DNA of 64,000 nucleotides from Chinchilla lanigera (lineage: Eukaryota; Chordata; Mammalia; Rodentia; Chinchillidae): assembly GCF_000276665.1 (NCBI RefSeq), contig NW_004955460.1:1529473-1593472 (forward strand), read 5' to 3'. The notes under the pieces are model-generated. The model saw nothing but the letters and a program-made list of their open reading frames with translations. It was not told the DNA's origin and ran no database searches. A program made the position numbers and the translations under genes. Positions 34,383-46,449 of the stretch are shown here, one piece after another. The stretch's first letter is position 1. Each line of letters opens with the position of its first letter.

Positions 34383-34461
34383 GGCTGGAGGTCAGAATGG
34401 CTTAGTAGAATACTTGTCTAATGTATACCAGGCCTGGGGTTCCATCCCCAGTGCTGAACAA
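34383..34461 (+). mobile_element. ID element, eroded
   Basis: GGCTGGAGGTCAGAATGGCTTAG to GGGGTTCCATCCCCAGTGCTG. It directly follows the dimer at 34161. Confidence 0.75.
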
Positions 34462-34464
34462 GAG

Positions 34465-35815
34465 GACCCTGAGATCCTGCTCCTCCTACTTTTTCTGACT
34501 GCAATGTTGATGACCGGCCTGATGCAGTTAGCTGCCTTTGGTAGAACTGATGCTGTTTAGCAAGGTTTGAGAACTAGGATGTTTGGCAAGGCCATGGGCT
34601 GCATTACTTGGGCATATGCATTTAGGTGCAGGTATGTCATTATGTGAATTTCAGATGAAATGGGATTTGAGGGAGAACATAGATCAAAAATGCCTCTATC
34701 TTTGGAATTCTGTTATTCTCTGATCTACTGTAAGTTTTAAATATTATTACTAGTAGTATTTTTAAAAATATTTAGACCTACTTCCCACTTCCTGTAGCAT
34801 GTGTGCGTGTACACATGTGTGGTCATCTGCATTATGACTGGTGGCCACCTGTGAGCTTTGGGTCTTAGAATGAGAAGCTTAACCTGCCTCTAAACTGTGG
34901 TGATAACAATGTCTACCTCCTGCATTGTCCACCACAGTTTTGGGCACTTATTTACCCGCGTACTAAATACTACAATGTGTATGACTTTGTTCAAGTCTTA
35001 GATCACGTTTCTTAGAAAGAGTTCCTGTATTTTTGTTTTAGTCTCTCCTGTATCTTCGGGTCAGAACTAGAAATGTCTAGTTTTTTTTCCTGAAAAGCCT
35101 CAATTAAGGGAGATTTTTTTCTTTCTTGAGTGTTGCCCATGGTGCCCAGGAAGTCAGAAGAGAGGTAGAGTAAAACCGGAGCCTGATGTTCCTCTGTCAC
35201 TGGGGTATCCAGGCCAGCTTGTGCAGTATGAGACAAGTCCTGTGAGTCGCAAGAAATTAGTTCTGCTAGCTGTATTTCTAAATGTTATCAGTCTGTCACC
35301 ATCATGTTTTAAAAATCAATGTCAATTATTTTTATAAATGCAGCTAATAGTAATTTTTAATTGGCTAGTAAGTTTTAGAAATAAATGGGGTGAGTGAAAA
35401 TGTAGAATTAGAGAGCCGAAGCGTGGTAAGTGGGACTGAGTTGACGTTGACAGAATTAGGAGAGGTCTTCAAATCCCTTCCAGGCCCTTCGGTTCTAAAT
35501 TGGTGTGATCTCTGAAGAGGCAAGAGGATGTTGAAGCGATATCGCATTATCGCCCCAACCTGGGCCTTGCTGAGTTCAGGACAGTGGCAGGGGACACATG
35601 CATGCGTGAGCTGTGCATGGGTGGGGCCTAAGCTGTGACCATGTGGTCTCTTTCTCCCTGGTTGAGAAAGTTCACTGCCCACACAGCCCCCAGTTCCGTT
35701 AATGAGCTAATGTGCATCGAAATTCACCACTTACAGGATGCCCTGGGTATAAGAATGAACCAGTGGAGAGCCACCCTTCTAGTGAGGACTGCCAGGTGCC
35801 TTAGATTCATTGCAA
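34465..35815. other. Intron 2 stretch without firm features
   Basis: No exon or clear repeat was recognised. Confidence 0.4.
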
Positions 35816-35817
35816 TT

Positions 35818-36172
35818 TGTCTCAGTCACTTTTCCTTGCTGCTGAAACAATACCCAAAGCCCACAATATAAAGGAGAAAAGGTTTGTTTTGGCTTCAGTT
35901 GCAGTCCATAGCTAGCTGCAGGGCAGTCTGGCATGATGGACGTGCATGTGGAGGACAGCTGCTCACGCCATGGTGGCAGGGAAGCAGAGAGATAAGAAGG
36001 GAGGAGCTGGGAGGGAGAGAGATAAACCCTCCAGGCCACACCACCAGGGATCCACCTCTTCCGTCTGCTTCTAACAGCACATCAGGTGTAAACCCCGACA
36101 ATCCAGTCATCTTCCAGGATCCACCCATGAGCACACGAGGCGTGTGGGACATCTAGATATAAACCATAGCAC
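35818..36172. repeat. Unclassified interspersed repeat, copy 3
   Basis: CTTTTCCTTGCTGCTGAAACAA, AAAGGAGAAAAGGTTTGTTT, GCAGTCCATAGCTAGCTGCAG, CATGGTGGCAGGGAAGCAGAGA and a GGGACATCTAGATATAAACC end. It is the most complete of the four copies. Confidence 0.75.
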
Positions 36173-36428
36173 CATTACTTTTGTTGCCAACATGTAAAGA
36201 CAAATGTCCGTCTCGCCTCTCTTCTCCTTTCCTCTCCTTTTTCTTACCCTCTCCCCTACTCTCCTGTCTCTAGTTTTTACCATAAGTGAAGGGCACCAAT
36301 ACACAGTCAGGGAAGTCGTTCGGAAACCATCACCTCCTGCAGCTGGGAAGACTTTATTGACCTTGGAGCCCACATCTGTTTGTGTGTATATGAATCCACT
36401 GGGAAGAACCTTCAAAAATGCTGCTTCA

Positions 36429-36510
36429 GGGCTGGGGATAGAGCTTAGCGGCACAGCCCCTGCCTGGCAAGCTTAAGGCCCTGAGTTCCATTCCCGATAC
36501 CAAAAAAAAT
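36429..36510 (+). mobile_element. ID element
   Basis: GGGCTGGGGATAGAGCTTAG through CCATTCCCGATACC and a short A tail. No perfect target duplication was seen. Confidence 0.92.
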
Positions 36511-36980
36511 AAGCTGCAGCAGCTCCTGGTTTTCCTGGGAATTCCAAGTGTTAGAATGCTCTTCTTGGGGTGAGGCGGAAGTGCCCCTCTAGAACATCAC
36601 CACTGTGTGCCCCCTCCTGCCCTGTTGCTTTCAAGAGCTCTTTAAAATCATGGACAAGTGGAACTAGATGATCCTCTGGCCTTCTGAATCCAGCCAAGTT
36701 AGTGCTCAGTCCTTTTCCAATGTACTGTACTTACAGATTTTGAAATACTGTCCCAAGGTTTCTTTATTTCTTTCTTCTTACCTTCTCACTTGGGTTGGCT
36801 TCGGGTGCTCACTGTCTCTCTGGGCCTAGACCCGGGTCACTGTATGAGGTTCCTTATTTTCTCTCTTTTTCTTTTCTTTTTTCTTTTCTCACGTTTTCTT
36901 TCCTTCCTCCTTCCCCCCTCTTCTCTTTTTTTATTCCATCCTTCCCTTCTTCCTTCTGTCTCCCTCCTTCCCTTTCTTTT

Positions 36981-37158
36981 TAGCAGCACTAAGGATTGAA
37001 CTCAGGACCTTTACACTGAGCTACACCCCCAACCCTTTTAAATTGCTTTCATTTTGAAACAGGACAGGGTCTTGTTAAGTTGCCCAGCCTGGGCTTGAAC
37101 CTGTAATCCTGCTGCCTCAGTTTCTCAGAGTGGGGAAACTACACCACTATGCCCAGCC
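36981..37158 (-). mobile_element. B1-ID dimeric SINE
   Basis: Reverse ID (AGGATTGAACTCAGGACC, GAGCTACACCCCCAACCC), then reverse B1 (GGACAGGGTCTTGTTAAGT, CTGCTGCCTCAGTTTCTCAG). A pyrimidine-rich tract at 36850-36980 precedes it. Confidence 0.9.
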
Positions 37159-37159
37159 T

Positions 37160-39160
37160 GAGGTTCCTTCTGAAGGCACTCAGTAGCCGTGTGGTTGGTG
37201 GATGTACAAGCGGGCAGACCACTTCCATTAGTGCCCGGAGTTCAGTTAGGGTTGGAGAAGCTGTATTTCACTCTTCATGATGTAGCAGAGTACCTCTAGA
37301 TATGTTTCTTTTCTGTTGGCATGTCACATTTATGCCCCATGTTACTGATAAGGACTTGAGTGGCAATATTTGGGCTCTAGATATAGGTCTTTGTATTTAT
37401 CGTTATTAAATTCCTTCTTCTAAACCTTGATGCGTCTTCACAGGATGAGGTTGATAGCATGGGGTTTCTGCCCTTAAAGAACTTACCATCCTGTCCCTAT
37501 ACTGCCCCCCGCTCCCCCCGATAGAGGAGGATGTGCAGGCATTGGAGCTCACACACCCATGCGCGGTGTTCTGTTCCTGTCTGTTTTGCTTTTGAGTCAT
37601 GGCTATGACATAAAAACTCACTAACACCCCCTTCCACCACCAAGCTGCTCACTTCAAGTTGTGACCAGCAAAAGAAGAAAATTGATGGACATTTGAGACG
37701 GACTTCTGTGCTACAGCCGGTGCTGGCACTTTCTGTGTGACAGTGGACTCGAAGTGTGATGTAAGGTTATCCGCCTGTCCTCTTCTGCCTCTCTGTGGAG
37801 GTAAATCATGGTTCTGATAGCTTTTCACACGCTTTCTATAAACTTACTAGGAACAGACATCTTGCCCAATGCCTTTCATGAGCTTTGCATACTAATGTCT
37901 GTGCATCCACAGTGGAAAGTTTTCATTCGCTCCCAAGTAGGCTAGAGGCCTGAAAATCATTTTCAGAAATTTTAGAAATGTTAGTAACTCAGTTTTGTGG
38001 TGAGTCTCTAAAACCACATCTAACATGTGGATCCAGCTTGGTGCAATTTCAAAGCCCTGCTGCCTCTTGCATGTCTCACTGGCATTTTTTGTAGCTCTGT
38101 TCCTAGTATTTACAGTGTGTCCTTTTGTCTCTGGTTGTTGGGCTAATTCTTCATAGATGCCATTTGTTATCTATCATCATGGTAAATTTAGGGATAAAAA
38201 AATGCTTTGTCATTCTAGTTGGCAGTGAGATTGTCCCTAGCCACTTCCGTAGTGAAAAAAAAGCAAAGAAACTTTCCCAAAGAGGTTTGGGGATTTTACA
38301 CTATGCATCTTTGATACCACTGATTGCATTCTGTTGCATTCTTTCTACACTGCAATATCCATCCCTGCAGGACAATTCATCTGGGGTGTACATGTGTGTG
38401 TCTTAGAGGGTATCAAAGTCACAGCCCAGGAAAGTACTGAGTTTTAGGGATTTTAGATCTTAAATCAGTCCTTGAGGGAGGCTCAGCAGTCTTGACATCT
38501 TTCAAAAGGCCATTTGCCTCGAAGTCCCTGATTCCAGGTCTTGCCTAGCCTCCAGAGGCTCTTGGGAGCTAAACAGAATTTGTTCTGGCTTGTGAGTGTG
38601 GCAGTACAGTCCTCCCACAGCCCTGGAGCTCAGCATCCTCATACTGGCTCCCTGCTGAGGTCTCAGGAAAGTGCTGCAGGGGGTGACACATTATCCTGCC
38701 TTTGTTGCCCTGGCTCCTTCTTGGAGGTCCAGCCTCAGCTATTGGTCTGGTCCCCTACCTGCTGGAAGAATGGATAGCTCGGGACAGCTAGCCTGATGTT
38801 TACATCTCTCTCCCCTCAGAACGTAAGAACAATGCGTCTCCTCTGTCTGTCACCCAGGACTCCGTGCTTGGAACAGGAGCTGGGACAGTTCCTGGGCTCA
38901 GTGTAGGTTTGTTGAGTGGGTGTCTACAATGACCATAACAATACCTTGAAGGATTTAAGATAATTTCCCCTCCCTTTAAAGAAGAAAATGCTGCAGATCT
39001 GCTGTGAGTTAAGATGAGTCTCACTCAGTTTTCGGAGTAGAAGTAGATGTATGTGCCATGCGTTTTCAAGAGCTACTCCTGTAATTTTCCAAAGTCACTG
39101 TTCTCTGCTGTCTACCTCCAGTTGGTCTTTACCATTGGTGACTGAGTTCCTTCAAAACAT
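37160..39160. other. Intron 2 stretch without firm features
   Basis: Unique-looking sequence; no exon or repeat was recognised. Confidence 0.4.
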
Positions 39161-39167
39161 TTATGTA

Positions 39168-39336
39168 GTTGGGCATGGCAGTGTACGCCTGTAATCTCAG
39201 TGCTCTGGTAGGCTGAGGCATAAAGATTGCAGATTGAAAAGTCTTGACTCTTGGCAAGACCGGCTCCAGAAAGAAGGGAGAGGTGCTGGAGATGGAGGTC
39301 AGTGCAAAGCCCTGAGTTCAGTGCCCAGTACTAAAA
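39168..39336 (+). mobile_element. B1-ID dimeric SINE (first of a head-to-tail pair)
   Basis: GTTGGGCATGGCAGTGTACG, then GGTGCTGGAGATGGAGGTCAG and CCTGAGTTCAGTGCCCAGTA. Confidence 0.85.
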
Positions 39337-39345
39337 TGTCTATGT

Positions 39346-39560
39346 ACCTGGTGAGCCTCAGTACACACCTGTAATCCCAGTACTATAGGGGGTCAAAGTA
39401 GGAAGTTTGCAATTTCAAGCCTAGTTTGGGAAATTTAGTGACTTAGTAAGATGCTGTCTCTAAATAAAAAATATTAAAAAGGCTGAGATATGACTCAGTG
39501 CAAAGGCCCTGAGTTCAGTCTGCAATACTGTACCACAAAACAAAGACAGAAACAAAAAAC
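39346..39560 (+). mobile_element. B1-ID dimeric SINE (second of a head-to-tail pair)
   Basis: CACACCTGTAATCCCAGTAC, then GGCTGAGATATGACTCAGTG and GAGTTCAGTCTGCAATACTG with an A-rich tail. It starts about 10 bases after the first dimer ends. Confidence 0.85.
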
Positions 39561-40015
39561 CCTTCTATGTAATCTTCCTGAAGATTATGTAGAGCAAGCA
39601 CTTTCCACAAGTATGGATTGCATGCTCAGGGATCTGCACAGTTCTGTGACACCCAGTGAGAGTTTCTTTCAGTCCAGGGTACATGGGCAGCTGGTTATCT
39701 TGTGGCCAGGACAGTGAAGACTGAGGTCTCTTGAAGCATGGGAGTGGTGAACTTGCTTGGTGGTGACCAGGACACTGCACAGTGGTGACTTCCTGAAGAA
39801 CCCCAGGCCGAGTCTTTCTCTGTGTACTGGTTAAGGAGACCCTACTCCAGAAGCAGAACATTTGTTTTTTTGCTTTGAAGTTTTATACTGATGAGTAACT
39901 CCTTGAGCATATGAGCATACAGCTTCAAGGCTATGCAGTGGTTACATTCCTCTGTTCTCTCATGAGGCAGTATCATTAACTTTGCTTGTGTTAGAGAATT
40001 AAATTAAGGAAAGGG

Positions 40016-40188
40016 AGCTGGACATGATGGTGCAAGCCTGTAATCCCAACTACTCAGGAGGCTGAGGCTGGAAGATTGCAAGTTCAAGGTCAGCCTGTGC
40101 AGCTTAGTGAGACGCTCTCTGAAAATGAAATTTGAAAAGGGCTGGGGATGTAGCTCAGTGGTAGAGACCTTGTCTAACATGCATGAAA
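40016..40188 (+). mobile_element. B1-ID dimeric SINE
   Basis: GACATGATGGTGCAAGCCTG, AGGAGGCTGAGGCTGGAAG, then GGGCTGGGGATGTAGCTCAG; the 3' end is truncated. Confidence 0.9.
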
Positions 40189-40313
40189 CTTTCATAACCT
40201 GTCCTTAGCTCTCCAGAGACAATGTCAGTAAGACAAGAACTATGAAACAACTACTCCATTTTTAGGTATTATCTAATATAGTAGTACCGACCAACCAGTA
40301 GGTTCAGTGCCTG

Positions 40314-40315
<2 letters not shown>

Positions 40316-40359
<44 letters not shown>

Positions 40360-40368
40360 AGACACACT
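40316..40368. repeat. (AC)n microsatellite
   Basis: About 19 pure AC units, then AGACAC variants. Confidence 0.97.
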
Positions 40369-41009
40369 CCTCCAGATCAGGATCCCTGCACGTTTTAGCA
40401 ATGGACCCTCGTTTTAGGACTTTGTCTTAGCTGAAAGGTCTTCCTTACTTGGTGTCATCTTGCTTTTGTGTGTGCAGAATGGGTCTCTTGCTAAATGTAC
40501 TAACATATTTTAGAGAAAACTTGGAATCTTCCCGTGAAAACCAGTTTGATCTTCATCAGGTCCACACCTTAGAGCTAAGATGAAACTGTAATGTTAATTG
40601 GAATGACAGAGATGCTCACTTCTTTAAAATGTGTGTAAATCAAATTTTAATAGTAAGTTGAATGTTGGAGGGTGCTTTTATGTAAGATTTTTTTTATTGT
40701 TCCACTTAAATGTAGATTTTGACAAGTCTTTCATGGGCAGCACGTTTTCTGCAGTGAGATGTGGCTCAGGACTCATTCGTGTGGAGTTAAACTATTTAGC
40801 TTCTTGTGTATCTGCTGTTTCCCATCCCCTTTTGCTTATACCTCTTTAATGCTGGTGAAAGTTGTTGCAGCTGTAAGAAGAGTGAAATGGTCGAGCCTAG
40901 AAATCCAATCTTCTTTCTTTACTTTTTCCTGAGAGAGATTTACAGAATAGCAGTGTAGATCTCTTTAAAATATTTCCTACAGTTTTTAAGATCATAAAAC
41001 TACTTTTAT

Positions 41010-41174
41010 TTTGTTTTTTGGTTTTTTTTTGTCTTTTTGAGACAGGGTCTCACTATGCAGTTCAGGCTGGCCTTGAGCTCACTTTGTAGCCCAGGCTGGT
41101 CTCAAACTTTCAAGGATCCTCCTGCCTCGGCCTCCCAAGTGCTGGGACTACAGGTGTGCCCCACCATGCCCAGC
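41010..41174 (-). mobile_element. B1 monomer with internal duplication
   Basis: GAGACAGGGTCTCACTATGC, a doubled CAGGCTGG block, CCTCCTGCCTCGGCCTCCC and CACCATGCCCAGC. An imperfect target duplication (AAAACTAC-TTTA type) flanks it at 40996 and 41175. The 7SL-derived body carries no ID unit. Confidence 0.93.
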
Positions 41175-41528
41175 AAAACTACCTTTAATTAAAACTAAAT
41201 GAATGGAGTTAACATTATTTTCTGAGCCATCTTGGGGATCTACCTTAGTTGTGTACTATTAGATATTAGTGAGGACAGGAGAGGCTGTTACTACTTTTCC
41301 AATTCATTCATTTTTGTGTTTTAACTTTGTTTAGTTTAATAGAGATGTTCTGCCTGGACACATGGCATAAAATTCATATGTGGAAAATGATAAAAAAAGG
41401 AAATACTTTCAATTGTAGCATTTTAGTTAGAGCCACTTTACATAAAAGTTTCACACTTTGTCTGTTCAATTGGCTCAACTGTCCTAGGAGAGGAAGACAG
41501 CATCCCAGATTTATTGGATACCTGTTAA

Positions 41529-41602
41529 TCCATCCATTCACTATCTGTCCATCCATCCATCCATCCACCCATTGTCCATCATCCATCCATCCACCAACCC
41601 AT
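41529..41602. repeat. (ATCC)n tract
   Basis: CCATCCAT tetranucleotide array with interruptions. Confidence 0.95.
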
Positions 41603-41609
41603 TAATTTC

Positions 41610-42385
41610 TTTAGTAAATAGTTTTTTAAAATGCCTCATATCAAACTGCACTAAGTACTGAGTAAAATAATTCATTCGTTTAAACATTTGGTGGTGGTTT
41701 GATTATTCAATGAACTACACTAGTAAATTGTGGCAATTATTGTGATATAGTGATGCTGGGAGATCCTGGCACTGATCTGGACAGCAGAGGACACTGTCTG
41801 AAAGAAGTGACAATCAATATAAAACCCATGAAATAAAAGAATTAGAGAAAGCAAGATATAAACAGGGTTGAGGAAGTAGGTCTGGAGGGAAGCTATGTTC
41901 CAGACAGAGACGACAGTTGGTGAGACTTCCTAGAGGTGAAGGAAATCTTTGTGTATCAAGCACTAAAATCACCTTAGAAGCTAGAGAATAGGGTGAAGAC
42001 TTGGATGGAAGTGGTTAAATGTGATCTGATGCAAAGTCCTATTTCCTTTTGTCCTAAGGCCAGCTGTGAAGGTGTTCAAGCACAGTATCAAGGTAGATAG
42101 GATTATATTAAGGTACCATCAGCCTAGCTAAAGTGTGTACCGTAGATTAGAAGGGGCAGCATAGAAGATGGGGAGATTGATTAGAATGCTCCTGCATAAC
42201 TCGTGTATACCGGTAGTGCCTTAGGCTTGATTGGTATCAGCGGGAACAAGAGAAGTAGATGCATTAGAAGCATATTAGTTTGAGCTTAACAGAGTTTAAA
42301 AGGACTGTGAGGGTGATGGAGGGAGAGCCCAAAATGCTAATCAGTTCTCTATTTGAGTTTTTTGAGTAGTGTGTTAACTTTTCAT
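41610..42385. other. Intron 2 stretch without firm features
   Basis: The wording around 41820-42060 (counts of dose-like GAAGTAGGTCTGGAGGGAAGC text) may be an old L2 or L1 piece, but I cannot place it. Confidence 0.35.
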
Positions 42386-42389
42386 TCTT

Positions 42390-42750
42390 TGTAATAAAGT
42401 AACAACAGATAAATCAGTTTACAGGAGGAAAGGTTTATTTTGGCTCACAGTTTAGGTGGTTTCGGTCCATGGCCAGTTGGTTCCCTTGCCTTGAGCTGGT
42501 GTTCATCATAGTGGGTATGTGCGATGGTGGAGAAGCCCATTTGGCTTGCAGCCAGGAATCAGAAGAAAACAAGAGACCCACATGCCACAGTCCCTCCTCT
42601 TTGAGGGTATACCTTGAGAGACCTAAAACCTCCCACTGGGGCCCAGCTCTTAAACGTTTCAACACCTCCCAGCAGTGCCAAGATGAAGACCAAACCTTTT
42701 AACACATGAGTATCTGGGACCCATTCTAGATTCACACCATGGCAGACAGA
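42390..42750. repeat. Unclassified interspersed repeat, copy 4
   Basis: CAGGAGGAAAGGTTTATTTTG, GGCTCACAGTTTAGGTGGTT, GTCCATGGCCAGTTGGTTCC and a TTCACACCATGGCA end place it with copies 1-3. Confidence 0.7.
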
Positions 42751-43171
42751 TGGTAGTGCCACCTACTAAGGCAGAAGTAGAACAAGCTTAGAGATAGTGA
42801 TGAATCTCAATTTCCCAGGCCTAGTTTCACGGCAGCCGAGTTGTTCGATACAAAGTTCAGAAACTTCTTAAGGAAACCTGGGTTGGAAATGTTGATGGTA
42901 ATTGGGATAAGACGCAGTCTTAGAAGCAAAACAAGAAGAGATGAACGTAGGCCGGAACCCCTTGAGATAAGAACTAAAAGGAGCTTGGCTAACAAGGAAT
43001 ATGATGAGTCTTCTTAAGACTGCAAATGTCAGCGTTTGGGCCTGTCTTTTCTGATGATAAATATTGATGCGTATATTTCCTTTAATTAATTCTTCCCTAA
43101 GTTTGTTATCTTCATCTTGATTTTGTGTAGACAACTCATTGTAATGAGGTTGATCAATCCTGAGACACTTG

Positions 43172-43232
43172 AAGCTAAGGTGTAGCTCAGTGGTAGACAC
43201 TCGCTTACTTCTGACTTGGTGTATGATCTCCA
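43172..43232 (+). mobile_element. ID element fragment
   Basis: AGCTAAGGTGTAGCTCAGTG keeps the A box; the 3' half is eroded. Confidence 0.6.
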
Positions 43233-44099
43233 GGGAAACCTCCCTCCACACATATATTAGGGGGAGCCCAGAGTGGGCAGGGAGTTCAGTTCTTCCTCTG
43301 AAGAGTTCTCCATACTAAGTTGATGTTGGCTGGAAATAGGGCAAAAGACTGTCTTTTATGCGTTTTTAAAATGCAAAAAGTTATACTATTATCATAGGCA
43401 AGAAGTAAGAACAAACAAACAAAAAAACCCCACAGGGAACATGAACACCAACTTTAGTTCTTTGCTATTTTTATATTTCTGGAAAGGAAAGACGGGAATA
43501 AGTTTTGAGGGGATAGGATAAGGGAGAATTTAGCTATTTCTGCTTTATGCCTTTACAATTAACAGAAACGAGTATGTGAACCTGGGTTGCTTTTCTAAAA
43601 TCTGTACTGTAGGTAACATGGATAACAGTCATAGCATGTTTAGTGTTTTCTTAATGTGTTGGGGGTATTTATGAGCCAAAGTTTTAAAAAAGAAATGAAA
43701 ATAAGATGGGATGGTATACATGCTGACTGTCTGGTTAGTTTAGCTTAGGGGGTCCATGACAATAAGGCAAATGCTAAATTAAAAGAGGACCATATTCAGA
43801 AACCCAGTCTTGGGAGGTGACAGGTGTTCAGACAGTTCCACATAAATGTTTCAAAACCCCAAACCACTGCAGTTTGCTCTGTGCAGGAGGAAAGTCCTAT
43901 CTGAGAGCACTTGAGTTCTTCACAGGGGCCTTTAGTTTTGTCTCACCTTTTGCTACCTGTAGAATTCCTGAGTAACTCGAGTCAGGGTTTTCTCCCCCGC
44001 TTGGATCTACCGATCAAAGGTTTTCCCATCCAAATGTAGGCAGAAAGGTCTTTCTGGAGGTTGGGTGAGCGCAGGCAGGAGAAAGGGGTGAGAGACCCT

Positions 44100-44470
44100 T
44101 TGGGTTGGGGAGATAGAAGCCTCCTCCAGGGATTTTTTTTAAGCCCCCGTTGAATGGGCTCATTGTTTATAAGAACAGCTCCTTAATGGAAAAACAAAAA
44201 AGCGCCCGGGTCTGTAATGCTCTCTCTGCTGGCCTGATTGTTTATTTGATTTATCAAGTCTCAAGTAGTTGCACTGCCCAGTGACCTTCCTTTAGCTCTT
44301 TCTCTAGAGTATCCATTTACTTTATTTAGAAACATAATATTTAAAAAAGCTGGAGCTGAGTCAAAAACTCATCACCTTTTTGATGTGGCTGTTTTCCCCA
44401 CTTTTTTGAAACCTTAAACTTACTGCAGGCCATGCAAGCTGAATTGCAAGTCTCTTAATCAGCAAGTCTT
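44100..44470. promoter_or_regulatory. Candidate conserved enhancer block
   Basis: Repeat-free sequence with FOX/SOX-type words: CATTGTTTATAAG at 44161, GATTGTTTATTTGATTTATC near 44236, and CTTAATGG near 44182. It is dense in such motifs and differs from the SINE-rich flanks. Whether it is conserved cannot be judged from one genome. Confidence 0.45.
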
Positions 44471-44976
44471 TCTGGGTGCCGGGCTCCAGGGCTCTTGATC
44501 TGCAAACCTGGGGGGCAGGTGGCCTCAGATCTTGCTCAGCCCCAGGCCTCACTGCCCAGCACTGGAAGACACAAGGCCCTTAACTTTGGTGCTGAGTGCT
44601 AGAGAAGGGACTTCATGAGGAGCTGGCTGAGGTGGTGCTGGAGCTGGGGGTGGGGAGACCTCGTGGAGCAGGCTAGCCCTGAAGTGGGACCACAAGGAGA
44701 GGCAAGGGTGGTGTTTACGTGAAGAAATGATAAGCAGTAAGAACACAGATTGACGTCCCTTTACATTTTAATACAGCCATTGAATTGTTCCTGAATCTTG
44801 CTCAGGAACATTCTCAATATAAGATTATCTTTTATATTTGTTTTCCTATACATTACTCTCCTCTTTCTCCCTCATTCCGCTCTACCACCATTAGCTTTTT
44901 TGAGATGAAGACTCTGAACTCCATAGTTTGAAGACCAAAGGGTGTATGTCAAACATAATTTCATCCTTTAATGTAT

Positions 44977-45062
44977 GGGGCAGGTGGTGCATGCCTGTGA
45001 TCCCAGCACTCAGGAGGCTGAGGCAGGAGGATCACTATGAGTTCTAAGCCAATCTGGACTAC
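44977..45062 (+). mobile_element. B1 fragment (5' half)
   Basis: GGGGCAGGTGGTGCATGCCTG to CAATCTGGACTAC. It is cut where the minus-strand B1 begins, which suggests the next element landed in it. Confidence 0.85.
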
Positions 45063-45063
45063 T

Positions 45064-45215
45064 TTTCTTTTGTCTTTTTGAGACAGGGTCTCACTATGCA
45101 GTTCAGGCTGAACTTGAGCTTACTTTGTAGCCCAGGTTGGCCTCGAACTCACAACAATCCTCCTGCCTCAGCCTCCCGAGTACTGGGATTACAGGCGTGC
45201 ACCACCATGCCCAGC
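45064..45215 (-). mobile_element. B1 monomer
   Basis: GTCTTTTTGAGACAGGGTCTC, a doubled CAGGCTG/CAGGTTGG block and CACCACCATGCCCAGC. It is an inverted partner to the B1 at 45372. Confidence 0.95.
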
Positions 45216-45371
45216 TACATTTCTTTTTAAAGTGGCAATTGCTGGTAAATTGAAAAGCTATTGATTTCTGGATATTTATTTTCAATTTATAGTCACATTA
45301 AATGTTGTATTTCCTCTAATAATTTCACTATTATATCTTCTATGCTTTCTAGGTTATATAAAGCCATCTGC

Positions 45372-45546
45372 CAGGCGGGGTGTAGTGGCGCATGCCTGTA
45401 ATCCCAGCACTTGGGAGGCTGAGGCAGGAGGATCATGGCGAGTTCGAGACCAGCCTGGGCTACAAAGTGAGCTCAAGGCCAGCCTGAAGTGCATAGTGAG
45501 ACCTTGTCTCAAAAAGACAAAATAAAAGAAGATAAAATAAAATAAA
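45372..45546 (+). mobile_element. B1 monomer (young)
   Basis: A full-length B1 with AAAAT-repeat tail. A perfect 14-base duplication flanks it (45358-45371 and 45547-45560). Confidence 0.97.
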
Positions 45547-46330
45547 ATAATAAAGCCATCTGCTAATAATGTTTGTCTTTCCTTTCTAATCTCTGTATGC
45601 TGTATTTCTGCTTTATATGACCTTGAACTGTTGTCAGCTTTTTGGATAGTAGTGATTAGTCCTGATGAGAACCACCTTGGTCGTAACTGTAACATTATTT
45701 TAATCAGGTGACTTTTTAATTTGGATTTGAGCCTTTCCGAAGAACTGAAAATGAGCGTTGAGTCTTTTGAAAAACTTTTTTGTCATCTTTTGTTTTGCGG
45801 CATATGGTTGGTTTTTCTCCTTGGACTAATTGATGACTTTTGCATGTGTTTCCATATCTTTGATCCTGCTTTCTGGTATAAAATCTATTTGATTCTAGAC
45901 TTTTTGGGGTCACTTGGTGTACTGCTACTGTGTCTTGGATCATAGTGTTTTTGGGTGTCCACACACTTCTGATAATTAGTTGCTCTTCTTTGTCCTCACA
46001 ATATTTATTTTTGATAGTACGGCTGCATTCCTTTCTGAAGTGATTTGGAAGTTTTTCCAAATGTTTTAATCCAGACAGATTTTCATCATAAGGAATCATC
46101 TATATCTTGGAAATTTGAATAAACTCATGAAACTATCAGGATTCTAAGCCTCTAGGGTTGATTGGAAATAATTTTGGAAGCCTTTTCAGTTTCTTCCATT
46201 TGTTACTGTGTCATTTATATTTTCTACTTCTTAAATCAATTTTGTTACCTTATATTTAATGAAGATCTTAAAATTTGTGTGGCATTTTAGTAGCTTCATT
46301 AGGAAAAAGACTGACAAATAACACTTCTTT

Positions 46331-46445
46331 GGGCTGGGGATGTAACTCAGTGGTAGAATGTTTGCCTAGCATGGGTGAGGGCTTGGGTTCAATCCCTAGT
46401 ACCACAAACAAAACAAAACAAAAACAAAGCCCAAAACAAAACACA
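46331..46445 (+). mobile_element. ID element
   Basis: GGGCTGGGGATGTAACTCAG to GGGTTCAATCCCTAGTACC, with a long CAAAA-type tail. Confidence 0.93.
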
Positions 46446-46449
46446 ACCT

